The notes beneath the pieces were generated by a model that did no database searches, was not told the DNA's origin, and saw only the letters and a program-made list of their open reading frames with translations. Of a stretch of DNA of 64,000 bases, positions 23,101 through 35,100 are shown one piece after another (position 1 is the first letter of the stretch; each line of letters starts with the position of its first letter). Source of the stretch: Trochalopteron elliotii (lineage: Eukaryota > Chordata > Aves > Passeriformes > Leiothrichidae); the NCBI GenBank assembly GCA_024734555.1, contig JANPWX010000118.1, forward strand, positions 478,117 through 542,116. The letters run 5' to 3'. The translations under genes and the position numbers were made by a program.

Positions 23101-24021
23101 CCAAAAATTATTTTCCAGACATGTTACTACCATGGCTGTGCTGGAACAAGGTCTCACTGTGCTCTGGCAGCCGTGGCAGATGTGTGCTGTGACACAAAAT
23201 ATCCCTGGGTGCCCTGAATGACTGCAGGAGCCAGCCCCAGTGCCTCCACAGGGCTCTGCTGGGATCTCACTGATCCTTGTTTCTGATCCAACTCTCCTCT
23301 TCATCTTCCAGTGCTCCAGCCTTCTATAGTGCTCATAGAACAGCTCCCCTTCTATCCTGTAATTATGAGAGTTATTGGAAGCACTCTTGGATGAATCTTG
23401 AGTCAGGAAGTTTCTACAACTATTTCCCACTCAGCATTTCAGTTCTCTACCATATTATTCTAAAATGGGCCATTTCTTAACAGTGTTAGGGACATCATCC
23501 TGAAGGGCTTCTCCTGAAGGCAACACTCAAGAACTTGCCTGTAACAGGCAGCAAACAGGCAGCACACTGTGTTAGCCCTGCACAGGACATGTTCTGCCTC
23601 AGATATCAGGCAGCAGTTTGACAAACAGGGGTGTTTTTCAGCAGGACCATCAATTTAAGCTGCCCCTGCCATACTCCTCACCATTTATTCTCCCACCCCT
23701 CTGCCAGCCTTTCAGATGTGCCAATACCATGGCCTCTGAGGCTGGGTGATAAGTTGAATTGCAGAACTGACCTAAATTAAAAATAATCTGGCATCAAAGT
23801 AAGTCAGTATATATTTAACCCAGATTAATCATCCCATCCAATTCACCAACTGCCCAGTAGTTGTGCCACCAGGACCAAGTGTGGGAGGAGCACTGGGTGG
23901 GAAGGAGGTGCTGGACATTTAAATCAGTGCAGTTCAGTTTATACCCCTGGAGTCTGACTTGCTTTAAAGTAACAAAGAGATGACACCCAGATCTCCAAAA
24001 ATACCTAAGAATTCTACTTCC

Positions 24022-24228
24022 CATAGACCACAAAATGGTTTGGGTTGGCAGGGACCTTAAAGATCCTCTCATTCCAAACCCCTGTCATGGGCAGAGATAC
24101 CTTCCATTATTCCAGGTTGTTCCAAGCCTGGCCTTGAACACTCCCAGGGATGGGACAGCCACAGCTTCTCTGGGCAACCTGTGCCAGGGCCTCACCACCC
24201 TCACAGGGAAGAATTTCCTCCCAGATTT
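24022..24228 (-). mobile_element. CR1 LINE fragment
   Basis: The plus strand shows AATGGTTTGGGTTGGCAGGG, GTCATGGGCAGAGATACCTT and CACAGGGAAGAATTTCCTCC, matching the copies at 7141 and 26956 in the same order. It stands head to head with the next copy, about 70 bases away. Confidence 0.9.
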
Positions 24229-24300
24229 CAGCATTTTCACATTCTAACATTTTCCTGTTTGTGTCCTACATAAGCAAAGAAGGGCAACAAACAGTGACAT

Positions 24301-24755
24301 GTCCAGAGGAGGGCAACAGAGCTGGGGATGGGGCTGGAGCACGAGGGAGCTGGGGTTGTTAAATCTGGAGAAAAGGAGGCTCAGGGGACACCTTATTAAG
24401 CTCTACAGCCACCTGACAGGCACTTATAGCCATGTGGGGGGGTGGGTCAAGCTCTTCTCCCAGGTTTAAGTGGGAGGGACAAGTGATGGGACAAGAGGAA
24501 ATGGCCTCAAGTTGCACGAGAGGAGGTTTCCATTGGGTATTAGGAAAAATTTCTTCATGGAAAGAGTTGTCAAGCCATGGACCAAGGCTGCCCAGGGAAG
24601 TGGTAGAACCACCATAACTGAAACTGTTCAAAAAACGTGTATGTGGCACTTGAGGACACAGTTCAAAGGTGAACACTGTGGTGGTGTTGGGGGAACAGTG
24701 AGGACTTGATGATCTTAGAGGTCTTTTCCAACATTAGCAATTCCATGATTCTAAG
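24301..24755 (+). mobile_element. CR1 LINE 3' fragment
   Basis: Contains GTCCAGAGGAGGGCAACAG, GAGGAAATGGCCTCAAGTTG, ATTTCTTCATGGAAAGAG and GGACTTGATGATCTTAGAGG, with tail CCATGATTCTAAG. This is the same subfamily as 15310-15798 and differs in the tail from the TTCTGGGATTCT-tailed copies at 31855 and 37991. CpG-depleted, as expected for an old methylated repeat. Confidence 0.93.
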
Positions 24756-25358
24756 ACAGCTGCTTCTTTCTGCTTTCCCCTGCCACAGAGAGCAGCACCA
24801 GGCAGGGGACCAGCCTCACAGCAAGCCCAGCTCCTGCTCAAAGCTACCTGGTGGTCTGCAGAACATAAAAATATTTTGGAACAGCTGCACTGGATGATGG
24901 CAGAGAAGGAATATTGACTGGGACTGCTGTGGCTATTTCTTAAGTCTTTAAAAACGAAACATCATGGCAGCTATTTAGTAAGGCTTTTGAAAATTCAAAT
25001 ATTGACAGAAGGAAGTTTTCCAAAGGATGCCAGCAGCTTTTGCAGGAACCCCAGCAGTCGAAACACTGTGGTGTCAGATGTGGGCAGCAGCACAACCAAG
25101 CCCACAAGCTGCACACAGGCAGGAGAACTTCCAGCACTTTGCCCTCTGCAAGGCACGCACTGGAGCTGGGGGTGGTGAGGGCTGCAGGGTGGAAGGGAGA
25201 GGCTAAAATGCCCCGAGGAACTACAATCACACATGCCAAATCCTGCATTTTACTGGGGAAGGGAGAGAGTGACTTCACTCTTTGCCTCCCCTTCCCCACC
25301 TCCCCTGCCCCAAATGGACAGATGTGGCTTTGCAAGAAATTAATTACAGATGGAGGCT

Positions 25359-25377
25359 AAAAAAAAAAAAAAAAAAA
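25359..25377 (+). repeat. A19 homopolymer
   Basis: Nineteen A in a row. It could be the tail of an old retrocopy, but the sequence before it resembles no gene I recognise and no flanking duplication is evident. Confidence 0.85.
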
Positions 25378-26955
25378 GGGAACCCCTCTCCCCTTACCTC
25401 TCAACCACAAGTCTTTTTTCTCTGCAGACTTGAGGATGGATGGGGCGACCTGGGAAAACTGGCAGATGGAAAACCCATTACAGATGTGAGGTTTGGAGAA
25501 TAAGGCTGAGGGACAATTTGAGAGTTGTAAATTTTAACTTTGGGGGTTTAAATGCATTGCTTAGCAACACAAAACAAATAGGAAACAAGAAGCCTCATGA
25601 GAGAGATGCTTAAATATTTTAAAATCCCTTTTTGAGCTGGAGACTACATTACCAGAGACCTGAGGGGCTGCTATTCTCAACAGCTACAGTCAAGTCAAAA
25701 AGAAAATGAGGACTGTAATCTCATTTCCACACCAAAATGTACATTATTTATTTCGGTCAAGGAAAATAGATATTTGTGTGTTCCTGTTCCTGTTTTGCCC
25801 AGTACAAACCTGAATAAGATCAGAATACACAATGAAACTTTAAGTATTTTGCTGCCCAGGAAAGATTGTCATAACGTGTTCAAATACAGGCAGGCAAGCT
25901 GCTTTACTGGGCATGTATATATTGTATATGATCATTGCTACCATATGTCTGACCCTTGCTACATGGTCCAATGCCATTTGATGCTGCTGCACAAATCATG
26001 TCCTGAAACTCCTGACATCTCAAAGGATGGCAGGGACCTCCATCTCCAGGGAGAGAAGGAGAAAGGTGAAAAAGAACAGATCACCTGGAAACAAACGTTG
26101 AATGTTTTACACTATTTCTTCACCAGGAAAAGGATGGGAGGGAAGGAAAAACAACAACATCAAAACAAGACATTACAAAATTTGAAAGGTCAAATATTAG
26201 TTTTGGCCTTTTTTTTTTCATCTACTGAAGCAGTAGGAATACCAAGTAAAGCAAAGTATGAAGCTTCTGAACAAGCCTATGGCCAAAGCCTCACCTTCTG
26301 CAGCAGAACATGAAGGAAAAATTAATTAAAGATTAAAAAAGAAATTCCCAAGGAACTAAAAGTCCTTTCAAAAAATTCTCTTTTTCTCAGAGCCTATAAA
26401 AGGAGTTCTTCAAATGCATACATACCTTTTTATATATTAAAAAAGAGCAAACATCAGATAGTTCTTTGCCTTATTCTGGGGCATCAGCCCATGGTGTTAC
26501 CTCTGGGGTGTGCTGAGCTGGATGCAGCACACACTGATCCTCTCCTGAACTGCTGAACGTGACATCATCCTGCTGCTTTCATGAAGGAGGGCCACGTCAC
26601 TGGAGTTCAGAAATAACCCAGACATTCCCACTTGGTTTTCCTGCTTAAACAAGAAGGGATATGGCAGGCCCACAGTATTGGAGGTTTTTCCCTTTTCTTT
26701 TTTTTCTTATCTGAAAAAAGCCAAGCACAGAAGCCCAACCATAAATAACCTGAAATAACTAATGCTTGCAAGAGTTAAAATCAGTAGGAGAGCTCCTCGG
26801 TGGCTTAGAACTCCAGGCCAATAAAACCAGCTGTTCATATAAATACTTAACCTTCAAAATCAGTGAAAAAACTAGAAGCATAATGGACACATCTTGCTTA
26901 ATCTAATGGCCAGAAATATGGAGAGCAAAGAGTACTTAGAGAAAAGGCATTCTGA

Positions 26956-27475
26956 CATAGAATCATGGAATGGTTTGTGTTGGAAGGGACCCCAAAGATC
27001 TAATCTAAGCCACCCCAATCCTAGTGGACACCTTCCACTATCCCAGGCCTTGTCCAACCTGGCCCTGAACACTTCCAGGGATCCAGGGGCAGACACAGGT
27101 TCTCTGGCCAACCTGTGCCAGGCCATCACCACCCTCACAGGGAAGTACTTCTTCCTAATATCCATTTTAAATCTACTCTCTGTTAGTCTGAATACATTCC
27201 CCCTTATCCTGTCACTCCACACCCTTGTAAATAGCCTTTTATTTTTATCCCCATCTTTCCTGTAAGGTTCCCTTCAGGTACTGAAAGGCCACAATGAGGT
27301 CACCCCAAAGCCCTCCCTTTTCCAGGCTGAACAATCCCAATTCCCTCAGCTTTTCCTCTTAGCTGAGCTGCCCCATCCCCCTGATCATCCTGGTGCCTCC
27401 TCTGGATTCCTCCAGCAGGTCCATGTCCTTCCCCTGCTGGGACCCCAGAGCTGGAGGCAGCTCTGCAGGTGGGGG
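26956..27475 (-). mobile_element. CR1 LINE fragment, longest minus copy
   Basis: Starts with the tail complement CATAGAATCATGGAATGG and continues through CACAGGGAAGTACTTCTTCC, CCTTATCCTGTCACTCCACA, CTTTTCCAGGCTGAACAATC and CCCCAGAGCTGGAGGCAGC. It extends further into the element than the other minus copies. Confidence 0.92.
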
Positions 27476-29936
27476 AGTATTTCTGCACAGATCCTCAGCA
27501 GTTTATAATCAGCCCTACATCACCTGAAATTACCAGATGTAAAGACCACAGAGGAGACTCAAAGATCCAGCTCCAGCTGTGGTTCATCTCCTGGCAGCAA
27601 GAGAGGTTCAAAATGCAACTAAATACTGTTTTGTGGGCGTGCCACAATGCTGGTGTAGATCAGCAGAGTCTGCTCTCTGTACACCTGCCTGAAAGCCAAC
27701 ACTAAGCCATGCCTGGGACAGAGGCTTTTGGGAAACAGCTTGATCTTAGGCCAAAAGAGACATGTATGAAAATCTCTTCCAGGAAGGATTTCAGATGGAT
27801 ACTTTTAGCTTGGCCAGGGACAGGAGCAGAGACCACAAGCAGGCTGATGGTAGAAACAGCCATTTTGGTGGGTAAGTATTCCCTTTGCTCATGTTCTGTT
27901 TTCCCATTTCCTTATCCAAACCCATGGCACAGGACTTCTTTCCTCCACTATCCTTGCAAGACTCTTTGTTTTTTGCTTTGCAGATTGAAAAAGTCAAGGG
28001 GCATCTTTCCAGCCCCCAAATTATATACTACGTTATTGAATCACCCACAGATCTCATTTATCAGACTCAATTTGAGAAAACACCTATTGCAAAAATCACT
28101 TGGTAGACAGCACCAGCAGGTGACCTTAAACACGGCTCCAGCAGCTCCCAAGAGGTTTTTCTGCAATCAGTTAAAACTATCTGTCAAGAAGGTAAATACA
28201 TGCCAGAAACTGATGGTCTCATCTAGGCACAGACTCCCCACTGCTGCTGGTACCACCCCTAACCTGGGGTAACATTGGCTGGAAAGTTCTCCAAAATTCC
28301 CTTGGATAGCTAAGGGTCTAGTTTCCCAGGATTAAAAAGGCAAGGAAGCCTGGCATCTTACACCATTAAAAAAAAAAAAGCCCTTATAATTTCTTTTATT
28401 CTACCCTCTGCCAAATTCTCATGGGTTTTCGATGCACAACACGGGAAGTAAAATGAAACACAAATTCATTATTTCCCCTTTGCCAGCTGCTTTTCCTTAC
28501 AATGAAACTTCTTTTCCTGTCACGTTTCCATCACAGATGTGTTGTGAGACTGGCCTGCTGCAGCACTGCTGCCCAGCCTGGCTTGCATTTTTTTGGAAGA
28601 GAGTGGCATAGAGAAGGCCTAGTGAAAAGTGAGCCTCGCTTTGTTGGATTCTTTCCTGGATCAAGGCAGGAGTTCCTTGCAAACCCCACGTGTTTGTGGC
28701 CAGAAGGTTCCCCCAGCCAAGGATGTGACACCAGGTCACTTGACACAGGGAGCTTAACAAAGGGAAAAAGCCTTCAGAGTTTACTCGTGCTCTTGGCTGA
28801 AAACAGACTGCTAAAAACTGCACTGGAATTAAAGGGCACTGTAGTGTAGAAACTGAAATCTCATCAGATATTCCACTGGAAAACAGAAGGAGCAGCTTCT
28901 CCAAGCGTGAGGCAGCGCTGCTGCTCTTGGAGCGCGGGCCAGAGCCAGAGCCAAGGTGCTGGGCAGGCCTGCCTGGCTGAACAAGACTCACTTCTCTGGA
29001 TGCTGCTGAAACTTGCCACTGTTGGTGAAACCCTGGCTTTGACAGGAGCTTCAGGCAGAGGAGATAGATGTGGGGCAGGAGAGATCACAAGGAAAAAGAG
29101 CACGGCGAGAGATAGGAGGGGAAAGGGGCCGCTCTGTTCCCAAAGCACTGCCTGCCCCATCCCCCGTGAAAAGGCCCCTTCAGCCAGACCTATCTGTCAG
29201 CCTCTGACCTGCCTTTCAACATTATGATGCTCTTTGATTTTATTCATTCCTGCTGGAGGTTTTGCTGAAATATAAACAGCAGAGCATTTCAGCCGGAATT
29301 AAAAAAATACAAATAAAAGAAATGAGAAATTCCCCAAGCCTCCAGGCACATTTTAAAACACATTAAAAAGGACACGACAGTACCAGCTTCATACATACCA
29401 CAGCTGCAGTGATTCGCAGCAAAAGTAAGGAAGGTTGAATGTGCTAGTGTCTTGTTGTGAAATATGGGCTTCACCTTCAGAGAGATCTCTGCAACACCAA
29501 AACCTGAAGGAGAGAGTGAGAAATTCAGTGATTCCCACCTTGATATTTCTGCTTCTCCATGTGCAGGGCAGGCTGGACTCCGGGAGAGCAGAAGCTTTTG
29601 TGAGGTCCCCAGGACTCACAGGCAGCTTTACACTGGGATTTACAACCAGTAGGTAAAGAACAACTCCAAAGGTGTTTTATTACTTGTGATGAGGGACTAT
29701 CAAAGAGGCCACAGGCTACTTTGCCAACTGTTTGGTGTTACTCCTTTAGTTCTTATTGGCAATCCTCTAGGCTATTGCTCTACTTTTCTTTCCCCCTCCC
29801 ACTCGCTTATCTTTCATCTTCCAGTCTCCAATATGAACTCAATTTCACGTTGGAAATTCATCCACACAAATGCTAACGAAATTCAGCTGCTATAAAAGAA
29901 AAATAGGAAAGAAAAAAGGCAGCAGGACAAGTACCT

Positions 29937-29984
29937 GACACACACAGAGGCCAGGATAATACAGACACACACAGAGGCCAGGAT
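29937..29984. repeat. Two-copy tandem repeat, 27-base period
   Basis: A 21-base unit, GACACACACAGAGGCCAGGA plus T, occurs at 29937-29957 and again at 29964-29984, separated by AATACA. Identical copies suggest a recent local duplication. Confidence 0.9.
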
Positions 29985-31854
29985 GCTACTCCAGCACTTT
30001 ATCACAACACTCGTGCAAACCGAAGATGAGCTCTTGACTTCTTTTAAATGAGTCACTAGTAAAGGCAGAAAGCTTTTTTGTACAGATTTTGACATTCCTG
30101 TTTTCTGGTTTGAAACATGGCCAAAGGATGAACATGGATGACTTTCCTTTTATAAGCACAGGGCTTTAATGACACGTCCCACCTTGTGATTAACAGTAAT
30201 ATCTTGGTTTCTTGATTCCTCTGACACAAAGACCAAACAGTGTTGGAAACTGTGTATATTTACCATATCCTTCTGCTTTTAGCCTTTTTCAAATACTGCC
30301 CAAAATAGAAGTTCAGACTTGCACTGTGATTGGCATGTGTACAATCACTGTGGGAGACAAAAGATTAAGAAATGTAAGTGAATATTGACTGACACTTGTT
30401 TGCCCTGTGAGAAAATAAAAAGGCCCAGGCCAGGGCAGTTATGTGCTATAGCATCAGTAGAGATGGACTGGCTGCCTGTGTAACTTAAACAAAAATGGGG
30501 AGAGAGAGGTGGTCCATGCTGTTAATCTATACTGGAGGATTTAGAAGCAAATAAAGCTCTATTAATCTTTTCTAGCTTGTATGTACAGATGTTTTGCTTT
30601 TTGTAACACTATTTCAAGTTGAACCCAGATGGTGTAAATCAAGCTGTAATGCTCATTAAATATATTTTCAAAACAAGGATTTATTCCGTCCCTTCAGCAT
30701 TCCAAACAGTTCAGCAGGGCAGAGCACCCATCCTGAGCAAGGATTGCACATGGGATACTTGACCCTGGCAAGGGAACACAGTTCCAGCAGTGGCTCTCTG
30801 CAAATGGCTCCTCCAGCCAAGACTTCCAGACCAGGAGTCACTGGTGTGTGTAAAATGCACCCAGTTTCTAAGCTGGCAACAGCCACAAGGACTGGACCAT
30901 CCAGGTACATCTTTTTAGAACCAAATACACTTTTCTCCTCTCAACAGTTACAAGGCATTTTGGGAACCAAACTAGAATTTTTAAAGTATTAACCATTTTT
31001 CTTCTTTTATTCTTCTTTTTGTAAATTGTACCTTCACCAAGAATTCTTCATGTTTATAAACCTGCCTATACAACTTTTCCATGGATTACACTGTTTACAG
31101 TGACCATTAAATTCTACACAGACCACTATGTAAATGACCAGTTAAGCCTGAGCAAACATCCACCTTGTTTTTCCAATCCCACCATAACTTTTGCATTTAC
31201 TCCTGTTTATCTGCTGTCTTGCAATGCCTTTTCTTGGCCTTCCAACCACATTAACTTGCTCCTGCAGTCTTTTCTATAAGCAAATTGTTTAAAAGAAATA
31301 CCTATATTTTTATGTAACAAAATGTGAAAAAGCAAAACCCCAAAGATGCAGTCCAGTGTAAATCATGATGGAACACTGATAATAAACGAACCTTATTCCT
31401 GCCAGATAAAGCAACAAATCCTAATTTAACACACCAAATAATTTATCCTTAGCCAGAAAGACACTCAGACATTCAAACAGCCGTCTTTGTACGTATGGAG
31501 GAGCTGCCAAGTCTCCATACTTGAATGATCTCATAGACTCTGGAAAAAAAAAAAAAAGAAAGAAAACCAAAACATTTTACCATACTAGCTGAATACACAG
31601 GGGCAGAAAAGGACCAAAATGAAAACATTTTAGTGGTCTGGGTCCTAGTACAGATCTGTAGACAAGTGTGGGGAAAAATTACGACCACGTAGACAGAGAA
31701 AAAACAGAGCCAAGCAAAACCTTCTCTAAGTTTTCTGGCCTGTAATGGTGCTATCTATGAAGCAATGAGGAATAACCACCCCTAAATATTTACTGCTGTT
31801 GCTCTCTCCCCAGCTCACATCAAGCTTAACTCATACTTTTTTCTGAAACAAGGC

Positions 31855-32143
31855 AAAGAGGGACTATTTACAAGAGCATGGAGTGACAGGACAAGGGGGA
31901 ATGGTTTCACACTGACAGAGGGCAGCTTTAGATGGGATATTGGAAATAAATTCTTCCCTGTGAGGGTGGGGAGGCTGTGGCACAGGGTGCCCAGAGAACC
32001 TGTGGCTTCCCCATCCTTAGAAATGTTGGATGAGGCTTGGAGCAATCTTGTCTAGTGAAAAGTGTCTCTGCCCATGGCAGGGGGTTGGAAGGAGATGGAA
32101 CTCTAAGGTCCCTTCCTACCCAAACCATTCTGGGATTCTGTGA
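31855..32143 (+). mobile_element. CR1 LINE 3' fragment, second tail type
   Basis: GGAGTGACAGGACAAGGGGG, ATTCTTCCCTGTGAGGGTGG, TCTGCCCATGGCAGGGGGTT and the tail CCAAACCATTCTGGGATTCT. Nearly collinear with the copy at 37991-38320, including the truncation region. Confidence 0.92.
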
Positions 32144-35100
32144 AAAGCTCTGCAGCAAATAATGACCACTGCTGGAGAAGTTCATGTGTAAAGGCAGTAA
32201 AGTTTTCCTCTGAATCATCAGGAAAAGGTGATCAATTTTCAGCTGCAATGCCTTTTCCATTTGGTGTGAGGATTGCTGAGTTAGAAGGGTAAGGAGAGCA
32301 GGGGACAACATGGATACAAGCAAACAAGAGGACATTGATCCATGTGCTGCTACCTGGGAGCAATATCTGTGTGCAGCCCAGTTGGCTTGGGCTGAGGACT
32401 GAGCACACACAGTTACTGAGCTCAGCTTGGTTCTCAGCTGTGTGCACTGGACCTGATCCTCCACCTGGCTCAATTTCCAGCTCAGTTAGGCTGTGGAGGA
32501 TGACAATTCAACCAGCTAGAGACTGGCTGCATTTGGGGTTTCCAGAAACACCACAGTGCCTTTGATCAGGCACATGTGAAACCAGCTCTGAGAGATCACA
32601 CCAGGTACATCTTACCCTGCTCACGTGAGACACAGGCAAGTAAAAATCTCAGCTCTGAACAGCAACTGATTGGTTTGGATTTCAACTTTTTCAGTTATTA
32701 GGTCAAAATGGACTGAAATTCTAAATCTGCCACATACTCAGACTCCCAGTTGACAAGAGAGACTTAAACAGGCTATTGCAGAACTGAAAATTATCTTGAA
32801 GCCTTACATCCCGTTATCTACATGTAACTCAGCATCCCCCTACACTGCTGTTCATAAAGGAGGAGAGCCACCTCAGATGGGAGAACCAACCCTGTCACAG
32901 CACCTCTCACCCCACCTCAGCCTCTCCAGGCTGCTCCAGCATCCCACAACACTCCCCCCAACAAGTGAGATGGCACTGGCAGTGCCTGTTTGGTGTGTCT
33001 GAGTGTGCAGGGCACAAGGCCAGCTCTGTGTGTGTGGAGGAAGGAGCAGCCCAGCCATCCCACCCCACTGCACACCTGCAGGGACTCCACACTCAGCCCA
33101 CAGCTCTGGAATCTCTCTCCCCAGTCCTCTCTGCATAAATCAAGCAGCAGGGAGGCTCAGAAACATGACTAATACGTTGGCTAGAATATCTCCTGCTGTA
33201 AAGACACAGGAGGAAGGGGGATACTAAACTAACCTTGCCTTGGATGGAAAAGCAGCTGGAATTTAATGTTCTTGGAAGCCAGCCCTGGCTGTTCAGACAT
33301 GGATCTGCCAGGGAAGTCCCCAGCGGAGGCATCGCTCATTCTCCAAAACTAAAATGTCAAGAGAAAGCCCTGGAAATCATTAAGCACTCTGTTCAACATT
33401 TCTTGAACAATCTCAGGCAGGGGAGAAAAAAAAAAGAAAAAAAAGTCTCTCGACCAGACAAATTCTCAGTGTTAATATAAAACAGAGAGGGGATCACCAG
33501 CAATCTGAAGTGGAATTTTGCTTAATTGTGTCAATCTGAAATGATTACAACATCAAACCAGCTTAAAAAAAAACATAGACAAGAAGGAAAAGAGCAAGAA
33601 GAAAGAAAAAGGAAAAGATAACAAAACAGAAGTGTTTGGCCTGGGCTTTCAGGGTCTTCACTATCACAGCCCACCCTGTGCAAACTGCCCTGGCCCAGGT
33701 ACACCCCCCACATGTGGCAAACTGTGCTGGGTCACCAGGAACTCCCAGTGGGAGAGAACTGCTGCTCAGACAGAAGGCAAAAAGAAAACCTTCCCTGAAG
33801 AAGAGCTAGCAGATCCCACAGAAGCTGTGCCTCACTGGCACAAGCCCCACTTGAAGTACGTCACTACTTTTTCCTAGGGTTCAAATTAAAAAGAAAGGAG
33901 GTAATTTTGCCATCTGCCACAGAAGCACAGCTCTAGAAAAAGCGTGGGCGAGTTTTAATCCTACACCAATTCAGACACACACCCCAAGTGGCTTTGATGA
34001 AAATACATTTCTGGAGCTTGTTCTTTGCAGCCCTTCCAGTCAGGGATGATTTTCTCACAGATGTCCTGCTTCTCCAAACACTTTGGTAGTGAGGTGCCTC
34101 CTGCATCAGTGACACAGAGTCAGTGTGGAAATACACACCACAGGCACCACTGCCTTCCACTAGAAACACAAAGGATTAAGTCATGGCCACTGAAATAACT
34201 AAAAAACCCACTGGCCATTTTTGTAAGAAGAGCAGCAAACTTGGTAAGCAGCAGGTTAGACTGGATAGGGTTTTTTGTTTGATGTTGTCCTAAGAAAATG
34301 AGGCTCTGTATTTTATGAGTTGCTTATTGTTGGCGGATCCAGTAGGTGCCAGAAACTATTTCTCTTTTTTTTGTATGATCCAGAAAGCATTTGGCAATCT
34401 CTTCTGGATGAAAGCTGTATCAAGGAAAAATAAAAACCATCATGTACTCAAGTATCAGACTGTCAGGAGTCTGAGAGTGCTAACTAAGATCAGCTAAGTT
34501 CTCCACATTAGCTTAACTTGTTTTTTTTTTCCATTTAGGATCAGTAACATTTCTTACCATGCTGGAAAACACAGGTAACAATAGTCCTACTGAGGACTGC
34601 TGCAGGCTGATGAAGCTGTTAATTCTCATAGCAACAGGAAAATGGACTTTTTTTCTGTTCCCTGGATGTCTGCACAGGTTCTGCCTAAAAAGCTGCTAAG
34701 GAGCAGATGGAAGGGGCAGGTTTTGAAGCAGGCTGGAAGACAATTACCAGAAGGATCCCCAAAAGCAGCCCTGAGGGAAGCCTGGCACAGCAGGGTGACT
34801 TCCTTGAGGGCTGGGGAAGGAAAGAGAGAAGCAGAAGTCTGAGGTACTAGTGAGGATTTCTCAAATTTGTTTATGCATATCTATTATAGGACACATTTCA
34901 GCAGAAAAGATTGATACTGCTTTAAAAAAAACACAACAAAATGAGAAACAGCTTTTGTGCATTGGGATGAGACACCTCTTCCTAAACCAGGCTTCCAAAG
35001 CAGAAACTAACCACATTTATTCCAATATCTAGCAGCACACGTTGGATTGAAGCTGACAGAAATAAAGAAGTTTTATCCTCCCACAAGTTGACTGGTATAG

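Larger units (their letters stand above)
16346..24021. other. Intergenic sequence, left block
   Basis: No coding exon recognised. It includes a short CR1 tail at 17103-17150, an AT-rich repeat cluster at 17451-17555 and a CR1 tail at 20088-20169. The rest looks unique, with many short chance open frames. Confidence 0.7.
24756..31854. other. Intergenic sequence, second block
   Basis: Holds the CR1 copy at 26956-27475, an A19 run at 25359-25377 and the tandem pair at 29937-29984. Two long open frames (25774-26313 and 27709-28272, plus strand) have no recognisable protein features. I see no exon. Confidence 0.65.

Noticed and set aside
25359..25377. Poly(A) run as the tail of a processed pseudogene
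   Set aside because: The preceding sequence resembles no gene and no flanking duplication is visible.
25774..26313. 179-codon plus-strand open frame
   Set aside because: No domain, no homologue I recognise, and no splice or promoter context; long by chance in intergenic DNA.
26872..27222. Open frames within 26872-27265 on both strands
   Set aside because: Lie in the CR1 3' region and its complement, not in a host gene.
27709..28272. 187-codon plus-strand open frame
   Set aside because: Composition looks random, no recognisable motif, intergenic.
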